Of a DNA stretch of 64,000 bases, positions 43,701 to 47,522 are shown in pieces. The notes beneath the pieces are model-generated. The model did no database searches. It saw nothing but the letters and a program-made list of their open reading frames with translations, and had not been told where the DNA came from. The position numbers were made by a program, and so were the translations under genes. The stretch's first letter is position 1. Every line of letters starts with the position of its first letter. Source of the stretch: Paramacrobiotus metropolitanus (taxonomy: Eukaryota; Tardigrada; Eutardigrada; Parachela; Macrobiotidae); the NCBI RefSeq assembly GCF_019649055.1, contig NW_026570279.1, positions 868,001 through 932,000 of the forward strand, written 5' to 3'.

Positions 43701-46700
43701 AAAGATGACCGAGGAGGTTCGAAAGACACATGAAATGGAACGGGATGTTATGAAAGCATTTCAAAGCTTTCGGCGCGATGAAGGTTTCCAACGACCTCGA
43801 TCGCCAGTGCGAAGGGAACATCAGAGATCACGAGAGTATTCACATGAACGAAATTACGACTCTCGAAATGAAAGGTCAAGGGAACGTTCCCGCGAACGAA
43901 CTCGTGACTATCATAACGAAAGAGATAATAGATCACGTTCGCGCGATCACGATTACCGTGGCGGCAGATCATGGGTGCGACACGGAGATCAAGTAATTGA
44001 GACCAGCGCACATCGTCGCCATGTACCAGCTGACCGACGACGAGATGAACCTCGTCAAGATGAAATGCGTCGAGATGAACCTCGTCAACAGATACCGATG
44101 GGAGTTGGTTTTTGCCACCCAAAAGTCAGAGGCTTCACACCGGAACGACGAGAAGGAACCTTAGCGGGACCTGCCCGAAGTCGCAGCCCATACGATAAGG
44201 GATGGCAGGATGATATGAACCACTTTGCTGACTTCGAGATCAACCAGCCTAAGAGAACTTCAAGTGGAGAACGAGACGATACTCCACCGAAACATATGAA
44301 AGTGAAGTCAGTGGTTCACATGGTAGAGCCATTAGTAGTAACGATGGATGAAGATGAGCCGATGGAATTGTCATCTGAGAGCATCGTCCATAAAAGAAAT
44401 GTGGTATTGGACCGCGATCTTGAACCATCGACATCGTCGCGACGTGAGCAGGAAGGCCCTCACGAATCGCAGAAGGAACCGGAAAACCGATATCAACCCG
44501 AACGCCAACGTCAACAGGAACAACCTGATCGACGACGCGAAGATGGTCACCGGAGAGATCACTCTCGGTTTGATAATTCACGACGAAGATTAATCAGCAA
44601 GATGTACGATATGGATGACATCGAAACCCAAAGGGCGGAAATCTGTCGCTACTTCGGATTGGAAATTGAATCGGAGCAATCAGTGATGATACACGCGCAG
44701 CTCCATAACCATACGGGATTCTAATTATGAAACGGATCTCAGAGAGAGTAACCTCGGTCGCCTGGAGATCACCACCGAATCTGCGATGGTGTGTTACACA
44801 CCAATCCGACAATGTGGCTTACCGAGTCTCCTCGACTTGAGCCTATGGGAAGTCCCATTGGATACAATCGACAACACGGGACTTACACAGTTCCGCTACC
44901 AAGAAATTAAGGAGCGAAGTTTATATGTGGCACAATTTGTGCTACGTAACGTGAATCCGGCATTCAAGGTTCTTGCGGCACGAGCAGCCATTGGACTGAC
45001 GGTTGACCCTACCGACTACAAATCGCGGGTTTTCGGTCAGAAGGTCTTCGCTGCGAGATTGGGCCATTTTCCGACACAGAATCAGTTGTTTTCGGACTTT
45101 ACGAAGGGGAAAGTTCCGTCTGTGTACCGGGAAAAGGTTGCTAAATTAGGAATGCCGTCGAGACATCAGGAGATCGCACGTAAAGCGAACGACGGATTGG
45201 CGATCTGCAAGAAGCGATTTGATGACTGCAACCTTCACGAGATACATGACTCACAGTATCAGGAGCGGCTCAATCGTATTCGAGATACTATGGATACGCC
45301 GTATATCGAACCGCAAGATCGAGTTCATGAATACATTAAAGATCACCTGGAATGGAAGGGACCGAAAAAACCGACCACTTCCAGTGTTCCGAATACACCG
45401 GGCAGACGAGCTCGAAACCAGAACATCCGGAATCAGTATGAGGATGCCAGACAGCGACTAGCGGAAGACCCTCAGAATCGTAACCTGCAGCGTGAAGAGA
45501 ATGACGCACGACATCGTTTGGACGCGATTAAACGTTCGCGACAAGGAAAAGTTCGTGGTCCACGACACATTGTCTTACGAGTTCAAGCGGAAGAAGACGT
45601 CCCGGCTGGATCAGCTGCACCAGTTGATCGGACTTCTGACAGAAATCAGCCGGGCCCAACTCGAAAACGTCCACCGCGAGACAGGGACGATGGAGATGGG
45701 TCGAATGAGATGATATGATAAGAGTTGCTACGGCTTATGTCGGCATCCCTATCAATCGACTCATCTTAGTTAAGAGTAGCTACGGTACATTTGGCCGGCT
45801 CTCTAAAATAAGGTTGAAGAGATGGATTGTGCGACGAGATGAATTTTACCAGGGAGGCAAGCTGAGATGAGCTTGGGAGCCGAAAAATGGCTGAGTTCCT
45901 CCATGACATATGCTGAATTAACCTTACCAGATGATGTCGCACATCCATGATCAGAAGGATGATCTTACTAGGGAGGAAGCGAACTTCGCTTGTCTACATG
46001 ATGTCCCTCCATGACTTAACCGGATCTCATTATAAAAGTCGTACAATTGATACGCATCTATTCCAAAGCTGAAGCAGTATTCCTAAGACGTACATTCGAT
46101 ACGCACCTTATTCCTACAAGCGGATGTGATGAAAGTCGCACAAAGCTGCGCAACATGCTCAAGATGGAGCGGAATGGGCCAAAGAGATGCGGAAAAGCGG
46201 TGGACAGGATACCTGTGACCTATGCAAGTCGAGTGGAGGATCCTAGTCTACATGTTCATTTAACCACTTTTGTTGATCTGTTTTAACTGTTGATCTGTTT
46301 AAATGGAATAGTATTTTTATACAGATCTCTTTATTCACATTGTGCATTTGGAATTATGTGATAAGAAGGATTAAGAGAATTTGATGTTTTTTTTTACGAG
46401 CGCCCGCACAGACCACCGACCGGAACGAGACGGAATGGACTTAGCCTCGGCGGAGCTCGGCCTCCCACCCAGAGGCATGTGAGGCGATGGCTCCCCTGCG
46501 TCCACCTTAGTGACGCTACTGGAGTTGGGGGAGTGCTTCGTTGCACTACGCACTGGGGATTCCCCATGGAATTACCGTCCGTGGCGTGTCTCTTTTCTGA
46601 TTGGCTGACGGCTGCTGTTCACTGTGTTCACTATGCGCCGTGCAGTTTGTATGCGAGATATTGGGTAGACGTTATGCTCACTGAGCTCATTGAACGTCAG

Positions 46701-47522
46701 TGTGTTTTGATGATCGATTGAAGCCACTAATAAACTGTATAACGTAGACTGGATATCGTGCGTTGTGCATTTCATCCCAAGTGAGTCACGTTCTACATTA
46801 CACGGAGTCCTGTCAGTCTGGGCTTCCGTCCTGGACTCTTTCACAGTCCACGGTGATACATCTTTTTCATTTAAAATCATATTATGGCGTCGCACTAGCG
46901 ACACTAAGAATTTTGCTTCAGGACTAAAATGTAGTAGAGACGTCTTTTTAGCGCATAATGCGTAAATTAGTACTTGTACTTTTGTTTGTCGACCAGGCGG
47001 ATGGAAATATGGGATGTGTTCGGGTTAGCAATAAATCTTTTAGTGCGAACCAATTAGCCCTTTTCCAGTTTTTTGTCCTATTGCCTGCATAATGCTGATC
47101 TAGCATCATGCTAAGAAGCCCGGCAATAAATTGTTAAGCGTTCTTGGCAATTGCAGAGAGCCACAGTCAAGCCAAATCAATCTGGCCGATTTCGGATGTT
47201 GTACTTTATGGAGCCGGACGAAACCCGCATCCAGCAGTTGCCCAGCGAGATCCTGTCCCAAGTACTGCAGAATCTGGACTCCCTCCACCGTTGCGACATG
47301 CGTACCGTCTGCCGCGCGTGGAGCTATATCCTAACCACGTTGGATATCAGCACACAGTTGTACTTGGTTTACCACGGCCGGTTCCTCTTAGACGACTCCA
47401 TGCCCGACGTCTACCGGAACGCAGCCTGTGCCAGTCAGCTCTGGGGCCGAACCATCGTGCTGACGGGTCGCCGGTGCCCGGTCCCGTACCGGAATCCAGT
47501 TAGCGTGACCATTTCTTTTTGA
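22772..47522 (+). CDS. Host F-box protein with Tudor/Agenet-like N-terminus, split by element B
   Basis: Exon 1 is 22772-23018 (ATG SSSPRKHPS...), with donor G|GTAAGT. A 65-base intron follows; exon 2 is 23084-23334, ending G|GTAACC. Exon 3 is 47157-47522 after ATTGCAG. All three join in frame (82+84+121 codons). Exons 1-2 hold two small beta-barrel-like modules (VMFRGKNGLLLRGRVVS; DPVEVLMRMDPRGPWKWIPA), reminiscent of Tudor/Agenet. Exon 3 has an F-box (QQLPSEILSQVLQNLDSLH, then MRTVCRAWSYIL), the SKP1-binding motif of SCF ubiquitin ligases. It may continue by splicing past 47522. Element B fills intron 2, otherwise about 300 bases. Exon joining is inferred. Confidence 0.7.
23344..23723 (+). 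repeat. Element B 5' LTR
   Basis: Starts TGTGAGGCG and ends CACGGTGATA, 380 bp. Repeated at 46478-46858. Contains an inverted CCAAT box (GATTGG near 23465) and AATAAA at 23594-23599. The next base starts the primer-binding site. Ends are TG...TA rather than the usual TG...CA. Confidence 0.93.
23724..23735 (+). promoter_or_regulatory. Primer-binding site (initiator Met tRNA type)
   Basis: TGGTAGCAGAGC immediately follows the 5' LTR. TGG complements the tRNA CCA end. The 12 bases complement the 3' end of animal initiator methionine tRNA (from general knowledge of that tRNA's acceptor stem), the primer used by many LTR retrotransposons. Confidence 0.8.
23736..24959 (+). other. Element B 5' leader, GATC-rich, with small hairpins
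   Basis: Non-coding, about 1.2 kb. Dense in GATC from 23770 and again 24480-24960 (e.g. GATCAGATCAGATCAGAT near 24676). Hairpins include CCAGT/ACTGG (about 23820-23835), CTCC-TGTA-GGAG (about 23905) and TCTCC-TGTC-GGAGA (about 23970), in two units of roughly 65 bases with the same plan. A packaging or dimerisation signal and a splice donor are expected here but not identified. Confidence 0.6.
24960..25637 (+). CDS. Element B ORF1 / Gag N-terminal leader protein
   Basis: ATG 24960 begins a 225-codon ORF, Ser/Glu/Asp/Lys-rich and disordered-looking (SNSSQGSRSSHGSQQG; LDDLNELRLDDLTHGDE). It ends in TAG 25635-25637, but the same frame stays open afterwards into the coiled coil. ORF1 and Gag may therefore be one protein interrupted by a nonsense codon or read-through site. 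No known domain. The matching part of element A lies outside the window. Confidence 0.6.
   Translation: MDKETIEPTSNSSQGSRSSHGSQQGAHNPYKKDLYPFSRPVEHGRNTRAPKIPVKKDSRGSEATYQKALEAVSAQESSSDDPKRSSASAAGSSEVNQEVTKEGTNLEKAAEMNLTSQKDISDQDKKENLVKTDLTEQPKITLDDLNELRLDDLTHGDETGNEDLFESPMASDEMISNRGNEELYFTDDEMTLNMSFKTAMKEADRAQGLTPFEDIPESLIERNQT
25638..26503 (+). pseudogene. gag: Element B Gag coiled-coil region (frameshifted, stop)
   Basis: Homologous to 1-900 of element A. First in the ORF1 frame (LKKRVRELETSLEEKEAQVI), then, after loss of one base near 25829, in the frame 25830-26503 (NESMSEEKAERSRHIAEL and onward). TAA at 26501-26503 replaces a Glu codon of A. Charged heptad coiled coil. As it stands, Gag could only start downstream. 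Confidence 0.75.
26504..28645 (+). CDS. gag: Element B Gag (coiled-coil end, Gag core, CCHC, RGG tail)
   Basis: Frame open from 26504, first ATG 26567, to TAG 28643-28645. Order: end of coiled coil, linker (PPPSYSKAQE), Arg/Asn/Asp repeats (RNERNDRNERNQRDDRNED), Gag core (ATFDGNRDAVSGWIRLV; KTWFDGE; FRDEFGDRNEEVLGLRE), Gly/Asn/Gln-rich linker, CCHC knuckle CQNCGFGNHDAQNC (about 28197-28238), and RGG box (GRGGFRGRGRGNGRGG). Shows the coiled coil and Gag core fused in one frame, unlike A. Structural and RNA-packaging role. Confidence 0.9.
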   Translation, partial: VTQSRNQLRSAADAYAQLEQQMNQLIEQIKARETDEKELNEETIQRQNFAHMLKQERDQLKRENEQLNLRIKHLEDENKGLQVTNKHREELLLQKGSGKRDTADTPPPSYSKAQEAGGSFHFEMPLRTGGGTGGFKAEKDGETSDKRNPSGSRQPHMSADDPLQFQQPDETGARDDANRDARSPRHEHDGRYFGGYRNERNDRNERNQRDDRNEDRGQREFNRSIRNMGHKTDLATFDGNRDAVSGWIRLVRETQRTYDMTDDQILIDIASAVRGPAKTWFDGERDIEEAEEEVYTVTEWLNKFRDEFGDRNEEVLGLREAMNRKFKPGKETLEQFYQAIMKFKAKKAITELQAVAFLIDGCRVDNDLYKALKTKGFRTSTEIEDFFRSWAAGEDKYKVVERQRNQPDYVTIRSGQVEMAQRQYAVSPSQGEYQTRSPTPTHKEMTFIDSQTGQPISYAMVAAIQAQAQARPMAPANVMPSPLKGGVPQPQGRSNYGNGNGNGNWNGGQRNGNFNRNQGQGNYQPNNRQGNYQQNRGNYQQPQGSRTEWKFGQIDGWIAQGVQLCQNCGFGNHDAQNCMFAGMPPNRNPNLFVTREWERLRAQGGWRQAVANGYDLVARSAAFKQGNGGGAGQGNGNGGGGGYNGGGRGGFRGRGRGNGRGGYGNGGGNGRANNKGGGGGQNNAGGGANGAGQGDEQVQQQQQVLDQGNGQDQ
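28624..28667 (+). promoter_or_regulatory. Gag-Pol -1 frameshift signal, element B
   Basis: G GGA AAC (28624-28630) in Gag frame, a 5-6-nt spacer, then an 11-12-bp stem GATCAGTAGGC (28637-28647) with GCCTGCTGATC (28656-28666) and an 8-nt loop. Compared with A one pair becomes a T-G wobble, so pairing is kept. The pol frame (-1) is open through this point. Confidence 0.88.
28646..31647 (+). CDS. pol: Element B Pol: repeat extension, protease, spacer
   Basis: Open in the -1 frame from upstream of the Gag stop (first ATG 28723, but a frameshift product is expected). Starts with hairpin-coded repeats (ANKMPS, PQNGT). Charged extension follows. Retropepsin: MLDTGAETSLISRPFCE (about 30262) with DVQVLLGHDFLATKFVLID (about 30475-30530), the usual ALIGxD-like strand. 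Then IPVPEALG repeats (30635, 30797, 30860, 30992) and the Cys/His cluster CHHGYNENPCRVQ...CEEC. The end is frameshifted near 31620 relative to A; the last seven codons are not homologous. Confidence 0.85.
31644..35012 (+). CDS. pol: Element B Pol: spacer, reverse transcriptase, RNase H
   Basis: Continues Pol after the frameshift. Acidic Ser tract (about 32560-32780). Complete RT from about 33330 (KPVKCNPARTSWTGRKFITK), YIDD at 33813-33824, FLGLANYYRKF, RNase H ECDASKEGIGAVLSQ (about 34259) and RTDHQAL (about 34447), ending where integrase should begin. The RT is uninterrupted here, showing that the TAG and 1-base insertion in A are lesions. The last 30 codons are out of frame after a 1-base loss near 34915. 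Confidence 0.93.
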   Translation: MKLNREIVEVFDEGIMWEKAREDLFWDFRVNHLYKGEGTTIIFPTGLGTPVHELFERFYKVSERGDEESFEEYWKELEAEFPPLPDKDILELKVYRKRREDEVAGYTVKKKVTFAPIPDGDEYPQRGDDKWCIYEMNPKNELLAENLNANCVFIGNKRPIGYEEDTDEEMIAADDEKSPTAFEISQMISERGEIWKKLQEELEKISAGQQDPVTEAKRDENVCDTGEEGPPVENSKLMSLEEIDQLEGTVPDDQRSISAEQRSSPKVRVARSHPRIAAKYGKKAKETGKPLLKNLKTKKLSDSQGEESDLSSEEDEVDERPLVKSAAANDESSDSDSDWTSSSDNSTTSEDSGVNDLSEQEDLLDLDEDDEVDEEKEQDIKVRRTKVQRMKLNRETIRVYSDQRILLKPSVCTRVKVRMGRFVPAKEKLMFTPVFQVETDVQPLAGVTDYRGRHFDLVIANHSIKRQVVKKGQFLGHGEPYDHMENVQINTSTVKNVLFDPEVDDLTKTELTKIIGNLKLGPDLTQEQKNDVYNAFWEFWKVLPTSKKPYGDVKGITHVVDTGDAKPVKCNPARTSWTGRKFITKHIEEMLAQDVIEPSDADWSFPVVLAAKKNGDGTMGTRFCVNYIMLNKLTKKNNYPLPNPDELLDACAGNKYYGKMDLQSGFWQIPMDPESINKTTFVTQDGMYRFKRMPFGVCNGPATFQLCMDKVLSKAKRKGCVFGYIDDVIFAGKTWEIFLQNMRNVLQSLVEAGFTIKPTKCEFGMREMGFLGHILRENGVRMDPEKITAVSEFKRPQTERQLRSFLGLANYYRKFIAGYAQQTCHLYELLRNDKHVRKDWTEVHTKEFDNLKKLLCEGPVLAKFDPAKPTVIECDASKEGIGAVLSQEGHPIAYASRVLHGAERNYGVTEWECLAVVFAVRKFKSFIDYSEFTVRTDHQALTNLLRSETNKVGMNPRLTRWAMALQGHQFKIGYKPGKYCDNADALSRAPIEAPTCHDEEFDEIPNFEDIKKEYDIKEPAVEVWQLFVQMVDEREKRIKDDPATANEPAESTINVNRVRALTECPIKLLRFPKKKDNRYKPLPRCKVITDWNVSAPRLFASSTCKEMRKKKMTRTCSSEISS
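34895..36310 (+). CDS. pol: Element B integrase
   Basis: Homology starts near 34925 (LSTATVRIVNLQGDEEE). HHCC finger HALHDEKAAGHLG...CQGC (about 35187-35325), catalytic D in VYADLKG (about 35398), D in HTDRGRHF (about 35585), E in QGQVERQM (about 35690). C-terminal strand VWKILSFPRPNE and DRLKPWHPPL. Almost identical in protein to A through the catalytic core. Frame ends at 36310 after another shift near 36290. Confidence 0.92.
   Translation: MQSHHGLERLSTATVRIVNLQGDEEEEDDSNLQLRNKQLKDPYFAMIIDELEHLADAQTRSKFEVHYQLWNGILYRIKDNKGRLERSYVIPLSMRRAIIHALHDEKAAGHLGYEKTLAAIRLRYYWDRMSTDVKNYILACQGCQFTKTPRKCPPGKLQEIKVGHPFFRVYADLKGPLLPTKKRGYKYIAVFIDQLTKYVIAVPMKTATAKEFAKVFVKHVILVHGAPHILHTDRGRHFTAEVLSKVTNAFKIKHAFGTAYHPEGQGQVERQMQIIGDGLAQYMKAGNERKFSKYLPYVVSGMNRVVHATTGYSAYYMLHGREMIMPEDVVTKTNLPDDYGTPDEWVETMKKNLIFAEEVAGCNIKDAYEKKAEVYNKKKSEPNFKIGDFVLIRLPKDTRQRKKEVQSDFKKKYDKVWKILSFPRPNEVEVIEINPVKEADLKVVSIDRLKPWHPPLTEELEDGQEPTVRQR
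36247..36801 (+). CDS. pol: Element B Pol C-terminal tail
   Basis: Homology begins near 36305 (KKKKRGRSKKQDKDFETAVTI). Lys-rich patch, then two ADRT...F(R/K)PR repeats (36450-36590) related to the FFEPP repeats of A, and a helical ending LLDRITKGRK. Possibly nuclear-targeting tail of integrase (basic patch; inference). Separated from integrase by a frameshift near 36290. Confidence 0.65.
   Translation: MASAIDGRIRGRSGTNGPTEMKKKKRGRSKKQDKDFETAVTIKLSEQAGNLAEVAEPASNDDDVTVADRTSKQSFRPRDATNVNNQQKDAELADRVFPEDSIQQSSFKPRSAAADRQQQLEAVRATAAQLASDIAAAIEQRKVKKTKSKPTPTEFLTRQGADEDAANTGLLDRITKGRKIQNKY
36802..36907 (+). promoter_or_regulatory. Pol-ORF3 spacer with splice-acceptor-like site
   Basis: TTTCATTCTTATAG ends at 36891, followed by CAGGTAATA and, 13 nt further, ATG 36908. 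Same position and order as in A (acceptor-like AG, then NAGGTAA, then ATG). Confidence 0.5.
36908..40486 (+). CDS. Element B ORF3: 1192-residue accessory protein
   Basis: Single ORF. N-terminus RQNSENSDSESIGNP, then Pro/Gly/Met-rich with four VRH(G/H)G repeats (37340-37440). A helical charged block follows (DDRRAIHNFNRLCRDFYRM). Next come four tandem repeats of SKEPPK(E/V/G)-x-(V)VPVKP (38353-38550). The conserved core is VRAYTVTYLRSEGPPNKV; HDDHFAYMYATDGEMLAVE. C-x4-C-x2-C cluster CNDVNCDRCHPP (about 39669). The tail is very acidic, then Lys/Ser-rich. Large, mostly disordered; no family recognised. The last 140 bases overlap ORF4 in the -1 frame. Could be nuclear or particle-associated; function unknown. 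Confidence 0.75.
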   Translation: MERLERQNSENSDSESIGNPLEAPTPIRMEGDHSQGTHYGNESTSSAGMAQNEPGPSDQPVYAAGVQAYYPYQDPTSYQSTQNWLTYGHPAGPTQYPVQNDPFQLFPGTQTPPMYGSVQMPMGPPPVPNFPTGHGGFGRMPSTPVRHGGLGGMSASPVRHHGFGGPTSVPVRHGGAIGGSPPGSVRGGRAPAPVSSSFPSLFPERSETPPMRAHHPFNRFDRQSPNQRGGRSRHGNRNSPRPRGMLPPLGPQMETITISPPGSPSRYVPRLAVNVSEADDRLNMIIGAEEELTADDRRAIHNFNRLCRDFYRMHERVNDEQLLYGYMIEQMPVTDSGHKVLKDRKEKVQEVRKDLGIRVATMKTYHQALTNRPWPEMIEKVLRWIDKFPEEVAQPEPIVAGPSQMQPPGSGTPKTDPTTAKPVEEMTDADLKEQKRRIDEAIEQRARSRESSTADSSRGSVKRNRSQTTSPKSTEKGHQTKKSTASKEPPKEKEMPIPVKPTASKEPPKVQEKSVVPVKPTESKEPPKGQETSVVPAKPSVSKEQPKEQQVAVPAGKSLTQLPPPPARTPMIIPQVRAYTVTYLRSEGPPNKVTAQIIDKVTNEEIPSYHPTTSTEIRNQITKQSRHEVQGALLRIVREEDRADPRILIQTLRQLITPIAVKEKAWICIRVGTHDDHFAYMYATDGEMLAVERHRLKEGVESDGKTKPKEAYDTTYLYQDMTCRVFKLGLHCTVGLPIVMIAEIVAPISGDPVPFAPWFISKEEKEYAKMENEKALANLHNMLPEDKKKDVQANRNGILKIMSHRAADDGAYVRVTVTYTDDGQLRTRVYTPHYQMVYEMETPKKHLKAAAKIHEIYVQSKQAEEESLAGEDEGDEQMEAEDDPSGENALHAEDEPIDENNPRRSMQRAIAIMMGADHKTCNDVNCDRCHPPAESEEEEDDDEEDRVQEESEDDDPAPRSPKDESKSKSSKEESKPSSSKTDTKSKKSETSDKGTDKPGKTGTEKSKGKSQKDQKHKGGKRKDQSPSDDKEMSEESEDDDEVLEIDESLKSSTTTTKKGVIQSATSPEEKPKSIAIKRAINMGQIMAASTQKERREKVQKEKGKRETSRESTASEASRPSTSTVASKSKPNISVRATRSQTGESRRWHPIAWKRRWKDRNRQRWKRRRKARRKRALRRSQNLQQFDASMKSD
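40345..41376 (+). CDS. Element B ORF4 N-terminal part (linker-histone-like)
   Basis: Frame open from about 40150, lacking an early ATG (first at about 40630), so expression by -1 frameshift from ORF3 is possible. Lys-rich start (KKKKSAKKKSAKKKSKP), acidic stretch (EPEDEEPFPDFEELEDD). Then a winged-helix/H15-like segment SPVGSTRHRISQYM with MLTQMLQEGKLLTT and GSPIRYTMLG (about 40905-41090). Frameshift near 41350 separates it from the rest of ORF4, which is one frame in A. Confidence 0.65.
   Translation: MAPNSLEATLERQKQAALEKKKKSAKKKSAKKKSKPAAVRRIDEVGLAQYTRRQGNSDLEYSEPEDEEPFPDFEELEDDNDTLTENDLIEATNFAMATFRTRGDTSVTVRFQIRVKEWLNKRNRRLTPSKLDTIIDYALNSGRMIKKHLDWCCKSKLIRTNGIDKKLFEKSADRRRQIESAIAGLRSPVGSTRHRISQYMNGLWQGGMGRIAEIEAGNETMLTQMLQEGKLLTTNAYEGSPIRYTMLGFIPEELHDYCNFSDKEVMEKLPIPQRNDPETPMLNVILQKGDQKRAARKKIEADKLKQSLTPKDIMEFDYESDNEPNNMHLRRRDNSHMVRKRRP
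41382..42365 (+). CDS. Element B ORF4 C-terminal part (two winged-helix-like segments)
   Basis: Matches the second half of A ORF4. Ser/Lys/Glu-rich linker, then DYMLGLPLDNQNPAW, LKSVICANRVLR, KRAYKEGKLG with a short wing, then GVTWDDLSNFFAVNYELG with IKMAAESLIDDKLL and a GRIFSK wing. The pattern (small helix, helix, recognition-like helix, two-strand wing) resembles linker histone globular domains. Ends in an Ala/Thr/Glu-rich tail. Confidence 0.65.
   Translation: MDKLTAQTEAELEEMRRRRQQASLLPPSKQAKTSGGKSKTDLTPQEEGKTAEKASKDDETDSAPTQKSEPKSTKSSSSSIPKLSIDGKESASEDRDYMLGLPLDNQNPAWCELKNILARQPFQTMTQRDLKSVICANRVLRLSGMSFERMTKRAYKEGKLGFCYSDTNRWSCYLPQSMLPPRLRMELKFWKIAIIDAAMPRLGGSIGVTWDDLSNFFAVNYELGTYNIESDREVIKMAAESLIDDKLLEIKNGRIFSKSEEPTDDTPEKEIVDSAKIPASQEVTLESQQPTSAEPAAGDAQMKSAETGDAVSATTEATESADTSVQE
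42366..42721 (+). promoter_or_regulatory. ORF4-ORF5 spacer with covarying hairpins and acceptor-like site
   Basis: Hairpin GTGATGTGCGG/CCGCATATCAC (42377-42411) and ACATGG/CCATGT (42552-42571) with AAGGTCA in the loop, a rare AAAGGTCA kept in family B; TGAGCT/AGCTCA near 42595-42618. TTAACATTGCAG ends at 42708, 13 nt before ATG 42722. Confidence 0.65.
42722..43651 (+). CDS. Element B ORF5 N-terminal part (in-frame TAG)
   Basis: ATG 42722 starts an Ala/Pro/Ser/Gln-rich stretch with (R/K)SQ(A/P) repeats, absent from A ORF5. TAG at 43046-43048 interrupts, and the same frame continues with DPFTGYNSKCPDC...CWFC, the CxxC...CxxC finger shared with A, and a helical region (LIEDRYRQAIKNGEIGWDF). Ends 43651 by a frameshift near 43640. 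TAG may be a mutation or a separating stop. Confidence 0.6.
43648..44724 (+). CDS. Element B ORF5 middle part (RS/RE-rich)
   Basis: Continues A-like ORF5: RDVMKAFQSFRRDEGFQRP, then RS/RE/RD repeats (NERSRERSRERTRDYHNE), DYRGGRSWVRHGD, and IPMGVGFCHPKVRGFTPERR, closing with DIETQRAEICRYFGLEIESEQ. SR-protein-like low-complexity domain. Frame lost near 44700. Confidence 0.65.
   Translation: MRLERGEPLKPDTKMLIEKMTEEVRKTHEMERDVMKAFQSFRRDEGFQRPRSPVRREHQRSREYSHERNYDSRNERSRERSRERTRDYHNERDNRSRSRDHDYRGGRSWVRHGDQVIETSAHRRHVPADRRRDEPRQDEMRRDEPRQQIPMGVGFCHPKVRGFTPERREGTLAGPARSRSPYDKGWQDDMNHFADFEINQPKRTSSGERDDTPPKHMKVKSVVHMVEPLVVTMDEDEPMELSSESIVHKRNVVLDRDLEPSTSSRREQEGPHESQKEPENRYQPERQRQQEQPDRRREDGHRRDHSRFDNSRRRLISKMYDMDDIETQRAEICRYFGLEIESEQSVMIHAQLHNHTGF
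44786..45718 (+). CDS. Element B ORF5 C-terminal conserved domain
   Basis: Aligns with the last 300 residues of A ORF5: PSLLDLSLWEVPLDT, RNVNPAFKVLAARAAIG, GQKVFAARLGHFPTQNQL, EENDARHRLDAIKRSRQGK. Well conserved, mostly helical, function unknown. Ends PPRDRDDGDGSNEM, like A. Confidence 0.7.
   Translation: MVCYTPIRQCGLPSLLDLSLWEVPLDTIDNTGLTQFRYQEIKERSLYVAQFVLRNVNPAFKVLAARAAIGLTVDPTDYKSRVFGQKVFAARLGHFPTQNQLFSDFTKGKVPSVYREKVAKLGMPSRHQEIARKANDGLAICKKRFDDCNLHEIHDSQYQERLNRIRDTMDTPYIEPQDRVHEYIKDHLEWKGPKKPTTSSVPNTPGRRARNQNIRNQYEDARQRLAEDPQNRNLQREENDARHRLDAIKRSRQGKVRGPRHIVLRVQAEEDVPAGSAAPVDRTSDRNQPGPTRKRPPRDRDDGDGSNEMI
45719..46477 (+). other. Element B 3' UTR (structured)
   Basis: Shorter than in A. 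Keeps two CGG...CCG core hairpins (about 45723-45752 and 45774-45805, AGAG/CTCT). Also GGGAGG...CCTCC with AAGC/GCTT, AAGCGAA/TTCGCTT in a second GGGAGG/CCCTCC unit (about 45971-46012), and CGTA/TACG and CGCA/TGCG small hairpins (46038-46155). The A motif ATGACCTTTACCAGGGAGG reads ATGATCTTACTAGGGAGG here. Ends AGAGGCA before the LTR. Confidence 0.7.
46478..46858 (+). repeat. Element B 3' LTR
   Basis: 381 bp, near-identical to 23344-23723: one base change (T to C near 46590) and one inserted base (near 46674). AATAAA at 46729-46734. Followed by the target duplication CATC. Confidence 0.94.
46863..47156 (+). other. Remainder of F-box gene intron 2
   Basis: AT-rich non-coding DNA between the target duplication and the acceptor ATTGCAG (ends 47156). 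No gene seen. Confidence 0.5.

Larger units (their letters stand above)
23344..46858 (+). mobile_element. Element B: complete 23.5-kb Ty3/Gypsy-like LTR retrotransposon
   Basis: Flanked by the 4-bp duplication CATC (23340-23343 and 46859-46862). LTRs of 380 and 381 bp differ at only about two places. A primer site is directly inside the left LTR. Gene order: leader, ORF1, gag, pol, ORF3, ORF4, ORF5, hairpin 3' UTR, LTR. Coding frames carry about eight breaks (25635 TAG, about 25829, 26501 TAA, about 31620, about 34915, about 36290, about 41350, 43046 TAG, about 43640, about 44700), so the copy looks non-autonomous unless these are assembly errors. It is rich in GATC-centred motifs, unlike A. 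Confidence 0.95.
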
